The position numbers and the translations under genes are program-made. DNA of 14,928 nucleotides, from positions 1-14,928 of the forward strand of contig DAOUEW010000327.1 of assembly GCA_034430275.1 (NCBI GenBank), read 5' to 3'. Positions 7,097-13,996 of this stretch are shown one piece after another. The notes below the pieces were generated by a model, which was given only the letters and a program-made list of their open reading frames with translations, was not told the DNA's origin and did not search any database. Position 1 is the stretch's first letter, and each line of letters starts with the position of its first letter. The stretch is from JAUVXJ01 sp034430275. GTDB taxonomy: Bacteria > Chloroflexota > Anaerolineae > UBA7937 > B3-Chlor.

Positions 7097-8128
7097 ATGC
7101 ACAACTTCTGCACATGTTTCGACCAGCACTATTTGGTGCGAGGGTTGACTCTGTACAGGTCTCTCGCACGGCATGCCAGTCCCTTCGTACTCTGGGTACT
7201 TTGTCTCGATAACCTGACCTATGACGCCCTCTTCAAACTGGACCTGCCGAATCTACGTCCGATTCCTCTTCAGGCCTTGGAGCGCGATGACCAGGACTTA
7301 CTGGCAACTAAGGAACATCGCAGCCAGGTGGAGTACTACTTCACATGCACGCCCTCCTGGCTCCTCTATCTTCTCGAGTGTCTCCCGACGCTTGACTCGA
7401 TCACCTACTTGGATGGAGACCTCTTCTTCTATTCAAGCCCGCAACCCATCTACGAGGAAATGGGAGACCAGTCGGTGGTCATCGTGGGCCACCGATTCCC
7501 TAAGCAATTGCGGGACCGGGAGAAATACGGCATCTATAATGTCGGTTACCTGACGTTTCGAAACGACACGCACGGGAGGGATTGTCTGCACTGGTGGCGC
7601 GAGAGGTGCCTGGAGTGGTGTTATGACCGTGTGGAGCACGGGCGCTTCGCTGACCAGAAGTACCTTGACGATTGGCCGGTGCGCTTCCGACAGGTAGTTG
7701 CCCTCCAGCACAAAGGTGCTGGCTTGGCCCCATGGAACCTCGAAAACTACTCTCTGGTCTCACGCAATGGGCGGGTGCTGGTGGACTCACAGCCACTTGT
7801 GTTCTTTCACTTTCACAACTTCAAGCAATTGGACCGATGGGTGTACGACCCGGGTCTGGCGGGGTTCGGGGCGCAAGCCAGCCCTGTGGTCAAACGGCAT
7901 ATCTATGCGCCCTACATCCGAGGGCTGTCCAATAGCGCTCGGTCGCTGTCTGGGATCGTTGACCGATCGCGGATTCGCTTGGCGTCGATTCGGTATGGTC
8001 GCCCAGCAATCAACAACGAGGGGAGCATGTTTCGTAGATCGGCGAGGAACCTCAGGCGCCGACTATTGCTGAGCAAGAGAGTATGCCGTGGCGATCTGTG
8101 GTTGGCGATCGGCGGGAGGGTCTTCTAA
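7097..8128 (+). CDS. GT8-like glycosyltransferase
   Basis: A 343-residue predicted GT-A fold enzyme. It opens directly with the family-like MHNFCTCFDQHYLVRGLTLY, in which the first strand is followed by a GLxLYRSL helix. It carries a metal/nucleotide-sugar DxD in ITYLDGDLFFYSSP (Asp106-x-Asp108). Conserved-looking NVGYLTFRND, WWRERCLEWC and FADQKYLDDWP segments, plus HKGAGLAPWNLENY and VFFHFHNF, match bacterial proteins annotated as nucleotide-sugar transferases near polysaccharide genes. ATG 7097 is chosen because GAGGGG (7087-7092) lies just upstream and the domain begins at residue 1. A TTG at 7031 and an ATG at 7064 are open in frame but add non-family residues. The last ~65 residues are basic and Arg-rich, possibly membrane-associated. 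Donor and acceptor unknown. Confidence 0.75.
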   Translation: MHNFCTCFDQHYLVRGLTLYRSLARHASPFVLWVLCLDNLTYDALFKLDLPNLRPIPLQALERDDQDLLATKEHRSQVEYYFTCTPSWLLYLLECLPTLDSITYLDGDLFFYSSPQPIYEEMGDQSVVIVGHRFPKQLRDREKYGIYNVGYLTFRNDTHGRDCLHWWRERCLEWCYDRVEHGRFADQKYLDDWPVRFRQVVALQHKGAGLAPWNLENYSLVSRNGRVLVDSQPLVFFHFHNFKQLDRWVYDPGLAGFGAQASPVVKRHIYAPYIRGLSNSARSLSGIVDRSRIRLASIRYGRPAINNEGSMFRRSARNLRRRLLLSKRVCRGDLWLAIGGRVF

Positions 8129-8507
8129 AGGGTGCGGTCGCGCGGCCGGCGTACGAGGCCTGAGACTCGAAAGCAGCGTGTGGTGCATTGTGGTCTCGAC
8201 CTCTGTCACCGCGCAGGGCCGATGAAGTAGCCAACGCTAGCGATGACAGACTGGCGGTCACCATTGATGGGAGTGATGCCCGCACACAGTGTCGGAAGGC
8301 CGCCGAGGCGTGCGACGCTGCGGAGGGCATAGGTCAAGGGTTGTGTGGAAGTACCTGAATCCAGTCACGCAGAACGTCGTAGCTCACGACCACAACGATT
8401 GCGCCAGTGAGCCACGCGGAAGTGGAAAGGACCGTCGCGGTGAGGCAGACTCTGGCGCGCAGCTAGATTTGTCGTTGATGGCACAGACATCCAGTAGAAG
8501 CGGCGTT

Positions 8508-8521
8508 TGACCCTTGGGTCA
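8508..8521. repeat. 14-bp perfect inverted repeat
   Basis: TGACCC (8508-8513), TT, GGGTCA (8516-8521). It lies 165 bp before the downstream glycosyltransferase start. It is a possible regulator-binding dyad; no promoter boxes are confidently placed around it. Confidence 0.35.
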
Positions 8522-8598
8522 CGCTGGTATGCCCGGCGAGAACACCGGATAGCGCCTGCCGAGTTGGCAGAGTGAGGCGAGAAGGTACCCTGACACAC

Positions 8599-8622
8599 AC
8601 AGGCCGCTGACGTCACGCCTGT
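8599..8622. repeat. nested inverted repeat around TGACGTCA
   Basis: Outer arms ACAGGC (8599-8604) and GCCTGT (8617-8622) surround a perfect 8-bp palindrome TGACGTCA (8608-8615), with unequal spacers of 3 and 1 bp. It is 64 bp upstream of the next gene start, so it could be an operator or an mRNA hairpin in the 5' leader. Confidence 0.35.
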
Positions 8623-8686
8623 CGATGCAAACTCGCTCCCTGTCAGGGCTTCCTGTGCCTGAGATGTGAAGGCAGGAGACTAGTAG

Positions 8687-9580
8687 ATGAGCGTGGCAAG
8701 TGACACCCGGTTGAGCATAGTGATGGTGGACGGCTCTTTTCGAGAGAGCTTTCACTCTATTGACTTCTTTGGACAACAGACCATTCCACCCCAGTACTAC
8801 GAACTACTGTGGGTCGAATACTACAACGTGGCGAGACCAGAGCTGGCGGAGAGAATGGCACAGTGCCCCAATTTCCGGATCATCACTCTGAACAGAGATG
8901 GCATCTATCATTCCTCCTACTGCTTCAACCGCGGCATTGTTGCCGCTCGGGGACAGGTGGTTGTGCTTCCGGATGCGGATGTAGTGGTTGAGGATTCCTT
9001 CCTCGACAGGGTATGGGAAGAACACCAAGCTAACGACAAGTTGGTGATGTATGCTCACCGATATGATGAGCCAGAAGGGGAGCACTTGTCAGAGGTGCAG
9101 CTCGACCATCTCCGCAGAGTTTGTGCGCTGAGGAATCCAGCTAACTATGGTGCATGCCTCACCGTCCGAAAGCAGTGGCTGCTGGGGATCAACGGCTATG
9201 AGCAGCATCCTATCTTCGCATCCGGGTTCCACGCCAACGGCCGCGATGTGTATACCCGCCTGAAGAATCTGGGGTTGCACGTCAAGTGGCATCCGGACCT
9301 CAGACTCTATCATCCGTGGCATCCAGGGACACTGAAGCCCACCCCATCCTACAGAGTCCAACAGGCTGTCATCGACTATCGCGCAGTGAATCTAGTGACC
9401 ATCCCTTTTCGAGGCATCGATCCCGAGAAGAACAATGACCCCTCACCCGGGCTGGCTGCAAGGATAGAGGCCACGAGAAGAGGATTCGCGGAGGGGAACG
9501 TGCTCAACAGGCTCATCTCTCTTGGCAGCCGGGCATGCACAAGACTTGTCAGGAAGGCAAGAAGCCTGGGGATCCTTTGA
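8687..9580 (+). CDS. GT2-like (GT-A fold) glycosyltransferase
   Basis: A 297-residue protein. It starts with a short strand LSIVMVDGSFRESF, then FRIITLNRDGIYHSSYCFNRGI, a galactosyltransferase-like segment in which the enzyme recognises the new acceptor. Next is the metal-binding VVVLPDADVVVEDSFLD (Asp96-x-Asp98). NPANYGACLTVRKQWLLGINGYEQHPIF and FHANGRDVYTRLKNLG correspond to the usual C-terminal acceptor region of GT2/GT27-type enzymes. The start ATG is well supported by AGGAG (8674-8678), 8 nt upstream. The N-terminal domain is somewhat unusual: the typical GT2 TxxRxR/SxYN opening is replaced by VDGSFRESFHS. The C-terminal ~35 residues are basic (RRGFAEGNVLNRL to LVRKARSLGIL) and may sit at the membrane. 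Donor sugar unknown. Confidence 0.78.
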   Translation: MSVASDTRLSIVMVDGSFRESFHSIDFFGQQTIPPQYYELLWVEYYNVARPELAERMAQCPNFRIITLNRDGIYHSSYCFNRGIVAARGQVVVLPDADVVVEDSFLDRVWEEHQANDKLVMYAHRYDEPEGEHLSEVQLDHLRRVCALRNPANYGACLTVRKQWLLGINGYEQHPIFASGFHANGRDVYTRLKNLGLHVKWHPDLRLYHPWHPGTLKPTPSYRVQQAVIDYRAVNLVTIPFRGIDPEKNNDPSPGLAARIEATRRGFAEGNVLNRLISLGSRACTRLVRKARSLGIL

Positions 9581-9720
9581 CAGCAAGGCACAGGCAGGAG
9601 CTACAGCAGGTGTCCCGCGCCACAGGAGATTACCTTGCCTGACTCCCAGCGGGCCATAGGGCTGGTTGGGTATGGGGGGACACTCGGGGCTAGAGACCAT
9701 ACCTCAGCCACGATAGTGAC

Positions 9721-10566
9721 ATGATGAGACGAAGAGACTTCTACGTTTTCATCCACATCCCCAAATGCGGCGGGAGCACTTTCAATACCATTCTCAGGAA
9801 CCTCTTCGGGGTTGGCTACGCGGCAGAGTATGGAATCCTAAACAACTACCAGTACAATGCCAGCCAAGTCAAGCAGATCATAGATTGGTACCCTGATCTC
9901 AAATGCTTGGCCTCTCATCGGCTATCGTTAGACTTGCCGTTCGATCACAAAGATACCTCTGTGACAGCCATCACCTTTGTGAGAGATCCCATCGAGCGGT
10001 TCGTTTCCCACTACTTCTATCACAGGTACAACACCGAGATCTTTCCACAAACGAAGACCTTGGACATAGACGCCTACACACAGTACCTGCTAAGATCTCC
10101 CCAGGAGGGAATGCACATAAGAAGTCAGACAGGCTTCCTCAGCGGCTCTGCCGACCAACGTGGAATCGATCTGATCCGGGAACGTGTCCAGAGCAAACAG
10201 GTGCTTTGTTTTCCGCTGAGCAGATTCGACGAAGCGTGCGTGACGCTTGAGCGCATGTTTCCCGGGGACTTCTTCAACTGCGCCTATGCCCACAGAGAGA
10301 ACGTGTCAACGAAGGATCAAGAGGTTACAGACGGCACATTGACCAGGATACTCAAGCTAGACTTCGTCGAGGTCGACCTGCAACTAGTCGATCTTGCCAC
10401 TGTGCAGCTCGACCGACTAATCGACGAGTACTTCGAGGACGATCAGACCTTCGCAGCGGATTCCCGGAGTTTCAGGAAGCGCTGTTCATCTCCGACCACC
10501 CTGGTTTCCGCGCGGGCACGCGATTCTCTGCGGCGAGTGGCGGCCGGCATATACAGGAGGCTGTAG
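9721..10566 (+). CDS. sulfotransferase family 2 protein (carbohydrate sulfotransferase-like)
   Basis: A 281-residue protein with the PAPS 5'-phosphosulfate loop HIPKCGGST (12-20, Lys15). The 3'-phosphate motif is FVRDPIERFVSHY (86-98). Both are diagnostic of the family that includes heparan-type and other carbohydrate sulfotransferases. LSRFDEACVTLERMFPGDFF and the HRENVST segment are also typical. It is clearly of a different subfamily from the sulfotransferase at 6197, so the locus may sulfate two positions or acceptors. The start is ATG 9721 or 9724; no Shine-Dalgarno is visible. The gene is visibly AT-richer than its neighbours (hand count of row 9841-9900: 27 G+C of 60), which suggests separate acquisition. 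A basic tail (RKRCSS to AGIYRRL) ends the protein. No PAPS synthesis gene is in the window. Confidence 0.82.
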   Translation: MMRRRDFYVFIHIPKCGGSTFNTILRNLFGVGYAAEYGILNNYQYNASQVKQIIDWYPDLKCLASHRLSLDLPFDHKDTSVTAITFVRDPIERFVSHYFYHRYNTEIFPQTKTLDIDAYTQYLLRSPQEGMHIRSQTGFLSGSADQRGIDLIRERVQSKQVLCFPLSRFDEACVTLERMFPGDFFNCAYAHRENVSTKDQEVTDGTLTRILKLDFVEVDLQLVDLATVQLDRLIDEYFEDDQTFAADSRSFRKRCSSPTTLVSARARDSLRRVAAGIYRRL

Positions 10567-10641
10567 TATTGAGCGCCTCGGTTCAGTGTCCAGCACATCG
10601 AGAACGGAGTCTCTGCTGGAGAGCGTATTGGAGAGCAAGTC

Positions 10642-12036
10642 GTGGTTAGTAAACATGGTGAGCGACTACGAAATGTAGTGATCATCTCGCTCGACTGCGT
10701 TAGACCTGAGGCACTGGGCTGCTATCCCCAGCGCTTTCCCCTGCGCTTCAGGCTTCCTCGACCTCTCGGCACGCCTAATATCGACCACCTGGCTGCCAGC
10801 GGCCATCGGTTCGACCAAGCGATAACCCAGGCCCCGTTCACTTCAGCAGCGCACGCGTCGCTCTTCACGGGGCTCATTCCGCCCAAACACGGTGTGCGAA
10901 CGATCCTTGGCTCCTGCTTGGCTCCCGGCGTCACTACACTCGCGGAGGTTCTGTCGGCTGAGGGCTGGAAATGCGGTGCGGTGGTAGGGTCGCACGCACT
11001 CGCTCGAGAGTTTGGCCTATGCAAGGGTTTCGACCATTATGATGACGACATCGACACAGGAATGACCAACTGGCTCCTGGGACAGCGTCGTGACGCGGCT
11101 GAGGTCACCGAGCAGGCAGTGGAGTGGCTCGGGTCGGTCAGACAGCACCGAGTCTTTCTATTCGTTCACTATTTCGACGCACATGACGTACACAAGCAGG
11201 CATCGCATGGCGTGGCCGGCGATTCGCGTCAGAGCCGACCGTTGTCGCTAGCTGCACCAGGTAGTCTCGCCGCTAGATCCGTGAAGGCAGTGGCGCGCCC
11301 GCTGCTACGGCTAGTCGGACCCGAATTGAACCACTTCGAAATCGGCCCCAGATACTCAGGGTACGGTCGCCGTTTCATGCTGAGGCAAGTCGCCAAGATT
11401 GACGACGGTATCGGGCGACTGTTGACGGCCCTCTCCGCGCACGGAGAGCTGAGCACGACCCTCATCGTTGTGCTCGCTGATCATGGTGACGATTTCATGG
11501 AACATGGTGAGCCCTCTCATCGGATGTATCTGTATGACACGACCTTGCGCGTTCCATTGATTATCTACCCGAAGATGGGCGAGGGGGCGACAGTGAGTTC
11601 TCAAGTTCGCATCGTAGATATCTTCCCCTCCATACTTGATCTGCTGCGCATAGCGGATGAGGGCATCACAACAGACGGGGCGAGCCTAAGGACGTTGCTG
11701 GAGGCGAGATCTGCCACACATGGGTTACCGAGACCTGCCTACGCTGAGACTCTCATGGAGTCCACCACATCGGAGGAAGCCGAGATTGTATCGTGTTTCG
11801 CGGCCCTGCGGAAGCCGCCGTGGAAGCTTGTCTGGGATCGTCTGAGAAACCAGTTCGAGCTGTACAACATAGAAAGCGATCCTCGTGAATCGAGCGGGTT
11901 CGGTGCGGGCCATGAGCACCTAGTCGCCACGCTGCGGCCCGAGCTAATGGACCTAGCCGCGGACATGCCGGTTAGCCGAAGAGTGGCGGATGACGATATC
12001 ATCGTGCAGCGATTGAAAGGCTTAGGCTACCTGTGA
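10642..12036 (+). CDS. sulfatase-superfamily enzyme, possible phospho-form transferase or hydrolase
   Basis: A 464-residue protein of the alkaline-phosphatase/sulfatase fold. Metal-ligand segments are VVIISLDCVRPEALGCY (Asp18), HYFDAHDVH (178-184) and the ADHGDDFMEHGEPSH motif (Asp280, His281). It ends with the sulfatase-like LKGLGYL. The position of the formylglycine Cys/Ser of true sulfatases (CxPxR) is instead FTSAAH, with Thr67 where the Cys should be and His71 for the Arg. Thr at this place is the nucleophile in LtaS, EptA and related phosphotransferases, so it may hydrolyse or transfer a phospho-group rather than cleave sulfate. No signal peptide or membrane segment is seen, so it appears cytoplasmic. 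The start is GTG with GGAG (10630-10633) 8 nt upstream. It overlaps the next gene by 4 bp (GTGA), so the two are translationally coupled. The superfamily call is firm; the reaction is not. Confidence 0.8.
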   Translation: MVSKHGERLRNVVIISLDCVRPEALGCYPQRFPLRFRLPRPLGTPNIDHLAASGHRFDQAITQAPFTSAAHASLFTGLIPPKHGVRTILGSCLAPGVTTLAEVLSAEGWKCGAVVGSHALAREFGLCKGFDHYDDDIDTGMTNWLLGQRRDAAEVTEQAVEWLGSVRQHRVFLFVHYFDAHDVHKQASHGVAGDSRQSRPLSLAAPGSLAARSVKAVARPLLRLVGPELNHFEIGPRYSGYGRRFMLRQVAKIDDGIGRLLTALSAHGELSTTLIVVLADHGDDFMEHGEPSHRMYLYDTTLRVPLIIYPKMGEGATVSSQVRIVDIFPSILDLLRIADEGITTDGASLRTLLEARSATHGLPRPAYAETLMESTTSEEAEIVSCFAALRKPPWKLVWDRLRNQFELYNIESDPRESSGFGAGHEHLVATLRPELMDLAADMPVSRRVADDDIIVQRLKGLGYL

Positions 12037-12989
12037 GCGATATCGTCGTCGTCATTTGCACCTACAACCATGCTTCTCTGCTTGATCGTGCTTTGGACAC
12101 TGTCGAGCAGCAGGAAGTCGATCCTGCGGTCGATTGGTCTGTTCTCGTGGTAGACAACAACTGCACAGACAACACCCGTGAGGTTGTTCAGAGTCGCATC
12201 GATAGCGGCTCCATCCCTGAACTGAGCATTATACAAGAGAGTCGACAGGGACTCGCCTATGCTCGCCACAGAGCCGTGCGCGAGACCTGTTCTGAGCTGA
12301 TCGCATTCGTCGATGACGATTGCCTTCTTGACCGCGTCTGGGTGCAGCAGGCAGTCGAATTCTTCAGAGAGCGCCCCAGGGCTGGCGCGGTCGGAGGCAG
12401 AGTAGCCTTGCTCTGGGAGACCCCACCGGATGAAGTTCTCTTGAGGCACGAACACTCCCTCGCCAAACAAGACCACGGTGACGCGTCTCGACAGATGCCG
12501 GCCACGGGTGTCACGTGGCTCGTGGGGGCAAGCTTGGTCGTGCGACGGTCGGCATTGCTCGCAACGGAATGGTTGGATCGGATGATCCTGGTCGGCAGGC
12601 GTGGAAGCGCACTCACTGCGGGTGAGGATAGCGAGATGGTACTGCGTATTCGTAATCTCGGCTACGAGCTGTGGTACAACCCCGCGATGCGGCTCCAGCA
12701 CTTCATACCAGAGACGCGCATGTCCGTTGATCATCTATGCCGGGTGAGAAGGGGCTCCGGGCAGAGCTGGCCAGTTCTCTACACGCTGGGGAACCGCCTA
12801 CAGCCGAACGCTGCTGTCCGGCTGCACTGCCTCGCCGCGAGCGTGAAGGCTCTGGGCATAGGGCTCGGCGGCGCTGTGTACAGGGATCTTCTGCACGGAC
12901 GTCGAGTGTCTGCCGACCGGAAGATCGCCCTGAGTGGTTCCTTGGGCGCCCTGGAAGGATCGATGCGGTTCCTGTTTCGGGGGTTCTAG
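12033..12989 (+). CDS. GT2 family glycosyltransferase
   Basis: A 318-residue protein that starts with the classical GT2 strand IVVVICTYNHASLLDRALDT, continues with WSVLVVDNNCTDNTREVV, and has the nucleotide-sugar motif AFVDDDCLLD (Asp94-Asp96). The catalytic-base ED motif is in LTAGEDSEMVLRIRNLG (Glu198-Asp199), followed by LWYNPAMRLQHFIP. An aspartate triad plus an ED motif supports an active inverting transferase, cytoplasmic and acting on a lipid-linked acceptor. The start is GTG, overlapping the stop of the sulfatase-superfamily gene (GTGA), implying joint expression. A weakly hydrophobic, basic C-terminal part (VKALGIGLGGAVYRDLL and beyond) could associate with the membrane. Donor and acceptor cannot be told from sequence. 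Confidence 0.88.
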   Translation: MSDIVVVICTYNHASLLDRALDTVEQQEVDPAVDWSVLVVDNNCTDNTREVVQSRIDSGSIPELSIIQESRQGLAYARHRAVRETCSELIAFVDDDCLLDRVWVQQAVEFFRERPRAGAVGGRVALLWETPPDEVLLRHEHSLAKQDHGDASRQMPATGVTWLVGASLVVRRSALLATEWLDRMILVGRRGSALTAGEDSEMVLRIRNLGYELWYNPAMRLQHFIPETRMSVDHLCRVRRGSGQSWPVLYTLGNRLQPNAAVRLHCLAASVKALGIGLGGAVYRDLLHGRRVSADRKIALSGSLGALEGSMRFLFRGF

Positions 12990-13042
12990 ACGCAGATGGG
13001 GTCGATAGCCGCATACAAGTCCGTAGCAAGCGAGGTCTAAGT

Positions 13043-13996
13043 ATGAAACCAAAGCGCGTTGTTGTCACCGGCGGGGCGGGGTTCCTTGGCTCTCACGTCG
13101 TGGACCAACTGCAACGAACGAACTGGTGCAGCGAGGTCTTCGCTCCCCGCAGCCGTGAATACGACCTGAGAAACCAGAAGGACGTGATCCGCCTCTATGA
13201 AGTCTCCCGCCCCGACATCGTGATCCACATCGCCGGCATAGTGGGCGGCATCGGGGCCAACCGGGAGAACCCTGGCCAGTTCTTCTACGATAATCTGATG
13301 ATGGGTGTGCAGACCATGCACTACGCCTACCTCAACGGAGTGGAGAAGTTCGTAGCCGTGGGCACTATCTGTGCCTATCCCAAGTTCACGCCCGTGCCCT
13401 TCAGGGAGGACAACCTCTGGGACGGCTACCCCGAGGAGACCAATGCTCCCTACGGCTTGGCCAAGAAGATGCTGCTGGTGCAGGCACAGTCCTACCGGCA
13501 GCAGTACGGATTCGACGCCATATACATGCTACCTGTGAACCTCTACGGCCCCAGGGACAACTTCGATCCCGCCAGTTCCCACGTCATCCCGGCCTTGATC
13601 AAGAAGTGCTTCGATGCCATGGACAACGACGAAGAGGAGATCGTCGTCTGGGGTGACGGCACGCCAACACGCGAGTTCCTCTATGTCGAGGACTGCGCCG
13701 AGGCCATCGTGCTAGCCACCGAGAAGTACGACAAACCGGACCCGGTGAACATCGGGGCAGGGTTCGAGATCTCCATCAAAGACCTGGCCCAACTCATCGT
13801 GGAACTGACGGGCTTCCCGGGGCGCATCGCCTGGGACACCAGCAAGCCGGGAGGACAGCCCAGAAGGTGCCTCGACACCACTCGGGCACAACGCGAGTTC
13901 GGATTCCGGGCCCAGACTAGCTTCGAGGAAGGCTTGCAGAGGACCATCGACTGGTACCGGGAAGTCCGGCATCAGCAGACGGAGGGCCATGACTGA
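13043..13996 (+). CDS. fcl: GDP-L-fucose synthase (NAD(P)-dependent epimerase/reductase)
   Basis: A 317-residue short-chain dehydrogenase/reductase. The NADP-binding loop is VVVTGGAGFLGS (TGGAGFLG at 9-16). It has the family's active-site set: GTICAYPK (Thr108, Cys110), Tyr137 with Lys141 in PYGLAKK, and His180 in SSHVIPAL. These match the E. coli Fcl Ser107/Cys109/Tyr136/Lys140/His179 pattern, with Thr replacing Ser. The product would convert GDP-4-keto-6-deoxy-mannose to GDP-L-fucose, a sugar donor for the polysaccharide. The start ATG has GAGG (13032-13035) 7 nt upstream. The companion GDP-mannose 4,6-dehydratase (gmd) is not in this window, so it must lie elsewhere if the route is complete. 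A 4-keto-reductase with another GDP-sugar is a less likely alternative. The gene is more GC-rich than the central cluster and overlaps the next gene by 8 bp. Confidence 0.86.
   Translation: MKPKRVVVTGGAGFLGSHVVDQLQRTNWCSEVFAPRSREYDLRNQKDVIRLYEVSRPDIVIHIAGIVGGIGANRENPGQFFYDNLMMGVQTMHYAYLNGVEKFVAVGTICAYPKFTPVPFREDNLWDGYPEETNAPYGLAKKMLLVQAQSYRQQYGFDAIYMLPVNLYGPRDNFDPASSHVIPALIKKCFDAMDNDEEEIVVWGDGTPTREFLYVEDCAEAIVLATEKYDKPDPVNIGAGFEISIKDLAQLIVELTGFPGRIAWDTSKPGGQPRRCLDTTRAQREFGFRAQTSFEEGLQRTIDWYREVRHQQTEGHD

Larger units (their letters stand above)
8129..8686 (+). other. 558-bp gene-free region with short palindromes
   Basis: No reading frame on either strand has a convincing start, ribosome site or family pattern. 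The longest stop-free pieces are of poor composition. The region contains TGACCC-TT-GGGTCA (8508-8521), a nested dyad at 8599-8622, a CTGCC/GGCAG hairpin (8556-8570) and CCCTG-T-CAGGG (8639-8649). It may be an eroded gene, a scar from cassette exchange, or a regulatory leader for the next gene. I see no terminal inverted repeats or transposase remnant. Confidence 0.5.

Noticed and set aside
8334..8456. Minus-strand stop-free stretch with a hydrophobic segment (AWLTGAIVVVVSYDVL)
   Set aside because: No start codon with a ribosome site, only about 40 codons, and no continuation; it could be a gene remnant but cannot be supported.
9669..9703. GGTATGG/CCATACC inverted repeat upstream of the second sulfotransferase
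   Set aside because: 7-bp arms with a 21-nt G-rich loop; likely by chance, and no T-run or promoter boxes around it.
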